NCBI GenBank assembly: GCA_035523875.1
Contig: DATKPY010000050.1
Span: forward strand, 1 to 64,000
Length of the DNA stretch: 64,000 nt
From: JASHUC01 sp035523875
GTDB lineage: Bacteria; Pseudomonadota; Gammaproteobacteria; Steroidobacterales; Steroidobacteraceae
Direction: 5' to 3'
Shown here piece by piece: positions 30,054 to 36,416 of the stretch. The notes beneath the pieces were generated by a model. The model saw nothing but the letters and a program-made list of their open reading frames with translations. It searched no databases and had not been told where the DNA came from. Numbering within the stretch: the first letter of the stretch is position 1; the number at the start of each line of letters is the position of its first letter. The position numbers and the translations under genes were made by a program.

Positions 30054-30929
30054 TCACTTCGTCGAGTAGACGAGGTTGATCGTCGTCAACGTGTCCGTGT
30101 GCCGCAACCCCCCGGGCGGATTGCCGTTGTTGCGGATCGTGTAGCCGACGCTCAAGGAGAGCACCCGACCGAGTTTCACCTGCAGAGCGAGATCGTTCTC
30201 CGTATAGATATTGAGGTGCCCCGCAACGGTGCTCAAGTCATCGGTGAGCTTCGTTTGTGCGTTGAACGTCTGCTGGAAATGCAGCTTCGCCGTCCCGGTT
30301 GCCTCGTTCTCGCTCGCCTCCTCGGTGCGCGAGGTGACTTCGCCGAGCGCGTTCTCGACGAATGGCTCGGGCCGCAACTGTGCAAAGGCGGCACCGGCCT
30401 GCGCGCTCAATTGCGTGGCCGGTGAATCGATGATCTTGTAGCCCGCTCCGCCGCCGAGGTTGCCCTGATAGGCAAAGCCGCTGAACAGATCCTTCTCGTA
30501 GTGCAGGTTGACGAACGTGAACGCGCGGCTCGTCAGATTCCAGTCGCGCTCATCCGTGGTCGCCCACCGCTCGGCGGTGACGTAGCCCTGCGTCTTGCCG
30601 TAGAGCTCCTCCGCCTCGAGATCGTCCTTCACCGCCGCGGTGGTATGCACCACCTCGATTTTGGCGTTCTCGGTTTGGGTGTCGGTGTTGCCGCGCGCGA
30701 TGACGAGGCCGAGCTGGCCGCTCGCCGCCCACCTCGGCACCTTGGGCGCGGGCGGCGGATCCGCGGGACTCACCGCGTCCGCCGCGGCAAGGGCTGCGGA
30801 GTCGGCGATCGTCGCCGGGTCGGCGCTCGCGGCCGCGCTCTGCGCGGCGCCCGCGAGCGCGCCCCCGACGCGGCCGGCAGCGGCCACGCAGAGCACCACG
30901 GCAATCAGGCGTGTACGGGACGTTTTCAT
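30054..30929 (-). CDS. DUF481 family outer membrane protein (YdiY-like)
   Basis: 291 residues with a signal peptide (about 1-27), an Ala/Pro-rich linker to about 65, then a DUF481 beta-rich domain: WAASGQLGLVIARGNTDTQT, WNLTSRAFTFVNLHYEKDLFSG in two parts, YKIIDSPATQLSAQAGA, and DLALQVKLGRVLSLSVGYTI. The GNT(D/T)T strand and alternating hydrophobic pattern suggest a small outer-membrane barrel. Function unknown; in E. coli YdiY is acid-inducible. Placed between smpB and ssrA, facing smpB; no evidence of a link to trans-translation. Confidence 0.8.
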   Translation of the reverse strand: MKTSRTRLIAVVLCVAAAGRVGGALAGAAQSAAASADPATIADSAALAAADAVSPADPPPAPKVPRWAASGQLGLVIARGNTDTQTENAKIEVVHTTAAVKDDLEAEELYGKTQGYVTAERWATTDERDWNLTSRAFTFVNLHYEKDLFSGFAYQGNLGGGAGYKIIDSPATQLSAQAGAAFAQLRPEPFVENALGEVTSRTEEASENEATGTAKLHFQQTFNAQTKLTDDLSTVAGHLNIYTENDLALQVKLGRVLSLSVGYTIRNNGNPPGGLRHTDTLTTINLVYSTK

Positions 30930-31022
30930 GTTTTCTCCCCCTGGCTGAGCGCAAAAAGGGCGCCATTCTAGTGATACGGGCGGCCGAATGTGATGTCGTG
31001 CGATGGCGACGGCCGGCTGGGT

Positions 31023-31028
31023 TATACT
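31023..31028 (+). promoter_or_regulatory. Possible -10 box of ssrA
   Basis: TATACT (five of six) lies 39 nt before the mature tmRNA 5' end, which would give a short 5' leader trimmed by RNase P, as in E. coli. No good -35 is visible 16-18 nt upstream, so this is tentative. Confidence 0.3.
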
Positions 31029-31154
31029 CCTCGAGGCGGTTGCTCTGGCTTTGACGGGTACGAATTGGGGGCGACCGGTTTCGACGTGGGTTGCAAACCT
31101 TCAGGGGCGTACCGAGGTGCAGTGCCCTCGTAAATCATGCTGCAAATCATAGTT

Positions 31155-31187
31155 GCCAACGACGACAACTACGCTCTAGCTGCCTAG
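31155..31187 (+). other. ssrA: tmRNA proteolysis-tag reading frame (ANDDNYALAA)
   Basis: The resume codon is GCC at 31155, preceded by the TAGTT element that sets the frame. The frame encodes ANDDNYALAA then TAG. With the first alanine carried by tmRNA itself the tag is A-ANDDNYALAA, very close to E. coli ANDENYALAA, keeping the LAA end recognised by ClpXP. Confidence 0.96.
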
Positions 31188-31401
31188 TCGCAGCTGACCT
31201 CTGACCAGCTCGTGCCTATGCGACTGGACCAGGGGACGCGCTCATAGGATCGCGCGCCGGTGTGCGACGGGCCGGTGCGCTAAGAGTCACCGTCTGCTGG
31301 CGCTTCGTCTTCCCTGCCTCTCGGGTAGCGCGGCGCGAGAAACAAAGAGCGGGCTACGTACGTAGATCTTGAAGTCTAGCGCTTGCGGACGGGGGTTCGA
31401 T

Positions 31402-31695
31402 CGAGGGTCGCGCCGGCTCGCGAGAGCCGGATGAAAACGGAGCTCACATCGGTGAAACCTTCACTCACGGTCGCACGACGGTGAGCTGGCGACGCCGAGG
31501 GGTAGGAAGAGGGCCAACCTCAGGCCTGCCCTGTAGAGACTCATAGAGCTGCCGAGGGGCTTCAAGCTCCGCGGGCAGTCACTAGGATCGTGCTCGGCTC
31601 GAGCTCGATAACACGCTCCGCATCCGCCGACGTGCACACGTGCGGCAGCGGATGAAGGCATAGTCCAGCCCGCAGCGAAAGCTGTGGATACGCTG
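31402..31695 (+). mobile_element. Group I self-splicing intron in the tmRNA T-loop
   Basis: 294 nt, no ORF. The 5' exon ends in U (31401) and the intron ends in G (31695), as group I chemistry requires. P1: exon CGAT (31398-31401) pairs with GTCG (31407-31410) with the U.G wobble at the splice site. P2: CCGGCTC-GCGA-GAGCCGG (31413-31430). P3: GGAGCTC (31439-31445) with GAGCTGCC (31546-31553). CGGTGAAACC (31450-31459) matches the P4 region. P7: GACTCAT (31538-31544) with ATAGTC (31660-31665). P8: CATCCGC with GCGGATG (31621-31654). AAGGCATAGTCCAG is the S-type core and P9 is CAGC-GAAA-GCTG (31673-31684). The core resembles bacterial tRNA introns (IC3-like, Azoarcus type). Confidence 0.9.
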
Positions 31696-31723
31696 TCCCC
31701 CCGCCTCCACCAATTCGGGGGAT

Positions 31724-31747
31724 GCTCCCGGCCGCCGGGCCGGGAGC
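31724..31747. terminator. Terminator-like hairpin after ssrA / aguB
   Basis: Perfect 10-bp stem GCTCCCGGCC / GGCCGGGAGC with a 4-nt loop, 11 nt after the tmRNA CCA end and between the convergent ssrA and aguB. No U-tract on either side, so termination or 3' processing is inferred from position and stem strength. Confidence 0.5.
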
Positions 31748-31776
31748 ACACTCCGAGCTGCGAGCGAGCCCCCCCG

Positions 31777-32709
31777 TTACTGCGGTGGCGCAAGGCCCGC
31801 GCCGCCGCCGAGCGTGAGGAGCGGTCCGTAGAGATCGGGCCTGCGATCACGAAACACAAACCAGTTGTTGCGCAGATCGGCAAGCGCCGTGAGATCGAAG
31901 GTCGCGAGGATCACGCCATCCTCCTCCGCCGGCGCCTCGGCGATCTTGGCCCCCATCGCATCGGCGATGAACGAGGAGCCGTGGAAGCGCACGAACAGGC
32001 GCTGCGGATCCTGCAGCGAGCGCTCGAGCCCATGGCGATTGGCGGCGATCAGCGGCATCAGGTTCGCGGCCGCGTGGCCCTGCTGCGCGCGCTGCCAGTG
32101 ATCGCGCGAGTTGACCGGAACGGCCGGCGGCGGCTCGGTGCCGATCGCCGTCGGGTAGAGCAGCATCTCCGCGCCCGCGAGCGCCATCACGCGCGCGCAC
32201 TCCGGGAACCATTGGTCCCAGCAGATCCCGACGCCGAGCCGCGCAAAACGCGTCGTCCACACCTTGAAGCCGCTGTCGCCCGGGCTGAAGTAGTGCTTCT
32301 CCTGGTAGCCGGGGCCGTTCGGGATGTGCGACTTGCGGTACACCCCGAGGACGCTCCCGTCGGCGTCGATGACGGCTACGGAATTGAAGAACGCGACCGG
32401 GCCGCGCTCGAAGAAACTGACCGGCAGCACCACCGAGAGCTCGCGCGCCACCGCGCGGAAGTGCCGCACGGCGCGCGATTCCTCGAGCGGGCGCGCGAGG
32501 TTGAGGTGACGCGGATCCTGCTCGATGCAGAAATACGGTGTCTCGAACAGCTCCGGCAGCAGCACGATCTGCGCGCCACGCTCCGCCGCGAGTCGGACGT
32601 GGCGGTCGGCCTTGGCGAGATTGTCATCGAGATCCCAGCTGCAGGCGAACTGTACCGCAGCCACGGTCACCGGATGTGGCGTGCGGGCGAAGTGCCCGGG
32701 TGCGCTCAC
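31777..32709 (-). CDS. aguB: N-carbamoylputrescine amidase
   Basis: Nitrilase-superfamily amidase releasing putrescine from N-carbamoylputrescine. 310 residues from a GTG at 32709 overlapping the upstream gene's stop (GTGA). Catalytic triad Glu53 (LPELFETPYF), Lys126 (YRKSHIP) and Cys163 (GICWDQWFPE) is complete; the sequence SHIPNGPGYQEKHYFSPG is the AguB-type signature. No agmatine deiminase (aguA) is visible in the window, so its substrate supply would come from elsewhere. Confidence 0.88.
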   Translation of the reverse strand: MSAPGHFARTPHPVTVAAVQFACSWDLDDNLAKADRHVRLAAERGAQIVLLPELFETPYFCIEQDPRHLNLARPLEESRAVRHFRAVARELSVVLPVSFFERGPVAFFNSVAVIDADGSVLGVYRKSHIPNGPGYQEKHYFSPGDSGFKVWTTRFARLGVGICWDQWFPECARVMALAGAEMLLYPTAIGTEPPPAVPVNSRDHWQRAQQGHAAANLMPLIAANRHGLERSLQDPQRLFVRFHGSSFIADAMGAKIAEAPAEEDGVILATFDLTALADLRNNWFVFRDRRPDLYGPLLTLGGGAGLAPPQ

Positions 32710-34121
32710 TCGAGGACCTTGCCGCGGTTGAGAATGCCGTTGGGATCGAGCGCGGCCTTGAGCCGGCGCATGGTGGCGATCTCCTCGGCGGTTCGCGAGA
32801 TGCCGAGATGCATGCGACGCTCGAGTCCGATGCCGTGCTCGGCGGAGATCGAGCCCGCGATCGCGCGCAGCGGCTCATAGACGATCCGCTCGACGGCCGC
32901 GCGCACCGCCGCGTCGCGCCCGCCCGAGACGGCATCGCCTCCGGGTGCAACGATCACGTGCAGATTTCCGTCGGCGATGTGGCCGAAGGCGAAGGTGAGG
33001 CCGTGCACGAATTCGCGCGCCACGTCCGCGCGCAGGCCCTCGAGGTAGGCCGCCATGTTCTCGATCGGCAGGCTCACATCGAAGTTGAACGTGACGCCGT
33101 ACTGCTGCTGGACCTGCCACACGTCCTCGCGCGGCTCCCAGATCGCGCGGCGCTCGGCCTCGGATTTGGCGATCACCGCGTCGATCACGAGCTCGCTCGC
33201 GAGCGCCGACTCGAGGGCCTGCTCGAGCCGGACCGGGTCGCTCTGCGGGTCGGCGCCCAGCATCTCGATCAGTCCGTAGATCCCGTACCCATGCGGCAGC
33301 ACGGCCACGTGCCCGCTCGGTGCGGAGGTGGTGATCGCGTAGTACTCCGGCCAGAGCGCCTCGAACGCGCCGAGCTCACCCGCGAGGCGCGAGTCGAGGT
33401 GCCCGAGCAGGCGCACGAGGGCGGGGAAGTCGCGGCAGGCGACGAACGCCGTGCCGATGCTGCGCGGGCGCGGCACCAGGCGCAGGTCCGCGCGCGTGAC
33501 CACCCCGAGCGTCCCCTCCGAGCCGATGAACAGCTGCTTCAAGTCGTAGCCCGCGTTGTTCTTGAGCATCCGATTGAGCGAGTTGACGACCGTGCCGTCG
33601 GCAAGCACCGCCTCGAGCCCGAGGACGAGGCTGCGCATCATTCCGTAGCGCAACACGCGCACCCCGCCGGCGTTCGTCGAGATGTTGCCACCGATGGTGC
33701 AGCTGCCGCGGGCGCCGAGATCGAGCGGGAAGAGCATTTCGTGGCGCTCGGCCTCCTCCTGCGCTCGCTGCAGGATCACGCCCGCCTGCACCCGCATGGT
33801 GCGTCCGGTCGGGTCCACCTGCTCGATGCGGCTCATGCGCTCGAGCGACAGGATGAGCTCGTCTGCGGAGCTCGCGGTGCCCTCGACCAGATTGGTCTTG
33901 CCGCCCTGCGGCACGACAGCCTGACCTCGAGCGTTGCAGAGGCGCAGGATCTGCGCGACCGCGTCGGTGGAATGGGGTCGAATGAGGGCCGAGGCGCCGG
34001 GCAGGTGCCCCTGAACGTCCGTCGCGCACTCGCGCACGCGCGCGCCCGTGAGCAGGTGCGCATCGCCCACGACCGCACGCAGGTCGGCGAGCAGGCCGCT
34101 TTCGAGCATGAGGGAGCTCAC
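32706..34121 (-). CDS. FAD-binding oxidoreductase, GlcD / D-2-hydroxyacid dehydrogenase family
   Basis: 471 residues. N-terminal FAD-binding domain of the PCMH/VAO type: VVPQGGKTNLVEG, then ARGSCTIGGNISTNAGGVRVLRYG (split here as SCTIGGNISTNAGG) and LFIGSEGTLGVVT; C-terminal FAD-oxidase domain with FGHIADGNLHV and ISAEHGIGLERR. This fits D-2-hydroxyglutarate or D-lactate dehydrogenases, acting on a D-2-hydroxy acid with an electron carrier; the substrate cannot be read from sequence. Coupled to aguB by a 4-nt overlap. Confidence 0.88.
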   Translation of the reverse strand: MSSLMLESGLLADLRAVVGDAHLLTGARVRECATDVQGHLPGASALIRPHSTDAVAQILRLCNARGQAVVPQGGKTNLVEGTASSADELILSLERMSRIEQVDPTGRTMRVQAGVILQRAQEEAERHEMLFPLDLGARGSCTIGGNISTNAGGVRVLRYGMMRSLVLGLEAVLADGTVVNSLNRMLKNNAGYDLKQLFIGSEGTLGVVTRADLRLVPRPRSIGTAFVACRDFPALVRLLGHLDSRLAGELGAFEALWPEYYAITTSAPSGHVAVLPHGYGIYGLIEMLGADPQSDPVRLEQALESALASELVIDAVIAKSEAERRAIWEPREDVWQVQQQYGVTFNFDVSLPIENMAAYLEGLRADVAREFVHGLTFAFGHIADGNLHVIVAPGGDAVSGGRDAAVRAAVERIVYEPLRAIAGSISAEHGIGLERRMHLGISRTAEEIATMRRLKAALDPNGILNRGKVLE

Positions 34122-34138
34122 TGATTGCCGCGGGGCCC

Positions 34139-34834
34139 TCAGTGTAGCAGCCGTCTGTTCCTGGGAGCCTTGAGCTCGGGGAAGAGCGCCTGATCGAGCG
34201 CCTGGACGTAGGTGGGCACATCGGCCGGACCCGGTACGAGTACGCGGCCGTTGATCAACAGATTGGGGACGACCTCGATGCCGAGTCCACGCATCCGCCG
34301 CTCCTCGGAATCCACGTCCTGGCGGCCTTCGCCCGGATCGGCGAACGCCGCCGAGGTGCCGGCATCGAGCCGGTCCCCGGCGATCTCCTTGAGCACGGTG
34401 TGATCGGAGATGTCGTGGCCCTGCTCGAAGAAGGCGCGAAAGAGCGCATCGATGGTCTCGCTCTGCCGCCCCTCGCGCGCGGCGAGGCGCACCAGGCGAT
34501 GAGCCTCATGCGTGTCCGGAAGGCGCTGCAGCCGCTCGAAGGCAAAGGAGATCCCGAGCTCCTCGCCGACCCGGCAGAGCTCGCGCTGCGCCGATTCGAC
34601 GCTCGCGCCGCGCGGCAGCCGGGCTGCGAAGCGCTGCTGCCAGGAGGTGAGCTCGGGCCGCTCGAGCGGCAGGCCGTGCCAGCGCAGCAGACGATCGGAA
34701 GTGCCGTAGAGACTCTCGAGCGCGCGATCGAGGCCGCGCTTGCCGAGGAACGTCCACGGGCAGGTGAGATCGCCGATCAAGTCGAGCTCGAGGGCGGGAA
34801 GGGCACGACGCGGCTGGGGAGTCTTCGGTTCCAT
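34139..34834 (-). CDS. DsbA-family (FrnE-like) protein with a degenerate active site
   Basis: 231 residues of the DSBA-like thioredoxin fold with an inserted helical domain. The active-site strand reads DLTCPWTFLGKRGL with Cys25-Pro-Trp-Thr28: the second cysteine of CPWC is replaced by Thr, which rules out a normal dithiol oxidoreductase and is closer to FrnE/2-hydroxychromene-2-carboxylate isomerase-like members. The cis-Pro region is GIEVVPNLLINGR. No signal peptide, so cytoplasmic. It ends 18 nt before the FAD oxidoreductase start and may share its transcript. Function unknown. Confidence 0.75.
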   Translation of the reverse strand: MEPKTPQPRRALPALELDLIGDLTCPWTFLGKRGLDRALESLYGTSDRLLRWHGLPLERPELTSWQQRFAARLPRGASVESAQRELCRVGEELGISFAFERLQRLPDTHEAHRLVRLAAREGRQSETIDALFRAFFEQGHDISDHTVLKEIAGDRLDAGTSAAFADPGEGRQDVDSEERRMRGLGIEVVPNLLINGRVLVPGPADVPTYVQALDQALFPELKAPRNRRLLH

Positions 34835-34894
34835 GGGTCCTAATCTGGAGGGAGGCGCGGCGAAATCAAGCGTCCCGGTCCGCTACCGGCGCAG

Positions 34895-35866
34895 CTAGCC
34901 CACCCCCGCCGCCGCCGAGCGGCTCGATCGCCTCACCTGCTCGGTGATCCGGATGGCGGTCTCGAGCGCCTGCAGCCCTGCCTCCCCGGTGACGACGGGA
35001 GCGGTGCCGGAGCGTACGCACGAGAGAAAGGACTCGATTTCCGCCTTGAGCGCATCGCCCGACTCGAAGCTCTGCTCCTCGATCGTCACCGGGAGCTGCC
35101 CCTCGGCGGGAACGTCCGCGCGCTTGCGGATCAGCGTCACGACCCGCTGATGCAGGTCGATCGAAAGGTAGGCCTCGTCCACCGGGGAGAAAACGCGCAT
35201 CTTGCGCTCGGTCTTGAGACTCACCCGGCTCGCCGTGACATTGGCGACACAGCCGTTGTCGAAGCGGATCCGCGCGTTCGCGATATCGGTCTCCGCGGAG
35301 AAGACCGGAGTGCCGATGGCTTCGATTGCCGCGATCGGCGCGCCGACGATGGTCTGGACGATGTCGATGTCGTGGATCATGAGATCGAGCACGACGTTCA
35401 CCTCGGTCCCGCGATCGCGATAGGGCGCGAGGCGGTGACACTCGATGAAGCGCGGTGCATGCAGGTAGGGCTCGGCCGCGAGGATCGCGGGATTAAACCG
35501 CTCGAGATGCCCGACCTGCAGCACCCGCCCGTGGGCGCGCGCGAGCCGGATCAGCTCACGCGCCTCGGCGGGCGTCTCCGTGATCGGCTTCTCGACGAGC
35601 ACGTGCACGCCGGCGGCGAGGAGCTCGCGCGCGATCGCAAAGTGCCCGGGAGTGGGTGTGACGACGCTCACAGCATCGACCTGCCCGATGAGTTCACTGT
35701 GGTGCTCGAGAGCCCGCGTGCCGAGCTCCTCGGCAAGCGGCTCGCGCGCGGCAGCGCTCAGGTCGACGACGGCGATCAGGTCGCTTGCGGGGAGCTGCGC
35801 GTACTTGCGGGCATGGAAGCGCCCCAGATACCCGACGCCGATGACCGCGGTTCTGATTTTTTCCAT
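34895..35866 (-). CDS. Gfo/Idh/MocA family oxidoreductase
   Basis: NAD(P)-dependent sugar-type dehydrogenase, 323 residues from the ATG at 35866 (MEKIRTAVIGVGYLG). Rossmann loop GVGYLGRFHA at about 9-18, EKPITET carrying the conserved EKP lysine near residue 97, and MIHDIDIVQTI with the catalytic-region His/Asp. It resembles enzymes acting on nucleotide-linked amino sugars (for example GnnA-like proteins near lipid A genes), but no lipid A gene is adjacent, so the substrate is open. Confidence 0.82.
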   Translation of the reverse strand: MEKIRTAVIGVGYLGRFHARKYAQLPASDLIAVVDLSAAAREPLAEELGTRALEHHSELIGQVDAVSVVTPTPGHFAIARELLAAGVHVLVEKPITETPAEARELIRLARAHGRVLQVGHLERFNPAILAAEPYLHAPRFIECHRLAPYRDRGTEVNVVLDLMIHDIDIVQTIVGAPIAAIEAIGTPVFSAETDIANARIRFDNGCVANVTASRVSLKTERKMRVFSPVDEAYLSIDLHQRVVTLIRKRADVPAEGQLPVTIEEQSFESGDALKAEIESFLSCVRSGTAPVVTGEAGLQALETAIRITEQVRRSSRSAAAGVG

Positions 35867-35906
35867 GGCGCCGGTTATTATGCCCGCACGGACCGACCCC
35901 GCTCCC

Positions 35907-36212
35907 ATGAATCGTTCCCCTCGAACAGGTGAGGCACGCAGCCTTCCAAGCGCGCTCGGGCGCGAGGCGCTGGTCCTCGTTGCGGCCGTCGCATTCGGGA
36001 CGCTCGCAATGCCGCCGCTCGTGTGGCTCGCGGGAACGCGCGCCTTTGGCCCCTATGCTGGCGGGGGTCCGCGCGCGCTCGTCGGCAACTTCTTTCACGG
36101 CCTCGCGCAAGGCACGCTCGGGTTCTGGCTCGTCGCCATCGGTCCGTACGCGATCGTCCTCGCGGCGCGAGCGCTGCTCGGTTTCGCCCGCGCCACCGCG
36201 GCCGCCGATTGA
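35907..36212 (+). CDS. Small two-helix membrane protein, unknown function
   Basis: 101 residues from the ATG at 35907 (MNRSPRTGEA). Two membrane segments, at about 21-43 (LVLVAAVAFGTLAMPPLVWL) and 69-92, joined by the conserved-looking loop FGPYAGGGPRALVGNFFHG. I do not recognise a family. Its start lies 40 nt from that of the divergent Gfo/Idh gene. A start further upstream in frame is possible but would overlap that gene. Confidence 0.65.
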   Translation: MNRSPRTGEARSLPSALGREALVLVAAVAFGTLAMPPLVWLAGTRAFGPYAGGGPRALVGNFFHGLAQGTLGFWLVAIGPYAIVLAARALLGFARATAAAD

Positions 36213-36275
36213 ACTTGCCCGATTAAGTTATCTCTGAAGTATGGACACCCCCATCACCGTGATCCCGCGACGCAG

Positions 36276-36340
36276 AGCTCGAGCTTGTCGAGCTACGTGG
36301 CGGGCACTGCCTGATACTCACGATGCGAGTACTCTAGGCA
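36276..36340 (+). promoter_or_regulatory. Two small inverted repeats upstream of prc
   Basis: AGCTCGA / TCGAGCT (36276-36294, 5-nt loop) is followed by a two-part stem TGCCT..TACTC / GAGTA..AGGCA (36308-36340). They fill the 204-nt gap between the small membrane gene and prc and could be a terminator pair or prc leader structure. No clear promoter was identified. Confidence 0.35.
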
Positions 36341-36416
36341 GCGGCTCATCCGATGCCGGCAGCTGGGCGTCCTGGGCATCTTCTCGACACCTCTTGCGGA
36401 TGGAGCGATCTCCACG

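Larger units (their letters stand above)
31067..31712 (+). ncRNA. ssrA: tmRNA, one-piece type, interrupted by a group I intron
   Basis: Rescues stalled ribosomes with SmpB. The 5' exon is 31067-31401 and the 3' exon 31696-31712, giving a 352-nt spliced RNA. The 5' end GGGGGCG pairs with CGCCTCC just before ACCA at 31709-31712, a full 7-bp acceptor stem. The T-stem is GGGGG (31391-31395) with CCCCC (31697-31701); after splicing the 7-nt T-loop is TTCGATT, a canonical TTCRANT. Without removal of 31402-31695 the T-arm is split by 294 nt. GGTTTCGACG near the 5' end and the tag reading frame at 31155-31187 match the tmRNA consensus. The gene is not circularly permuted. Confidence 0.96.

Noticed and set aside
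31402..31712. Genomic island or prophage inserted at the ssrA attachment site, which also displaces the tmRNA 3' end
   Set aside because: Islands at ssrA restore the 3' end at the insertion border and bring an integrase. Here the insert is only 294 nt, has no ORF, and carries group I core pairings with the true 3' end following directly.
31067..31712. Circularly permuted two-piece tmRNA
   Set aside because: In permuted genes the acceptor 3' part precedes the tag part. Here the order is normal 5' to 3', and only the T-loop is interrupted.
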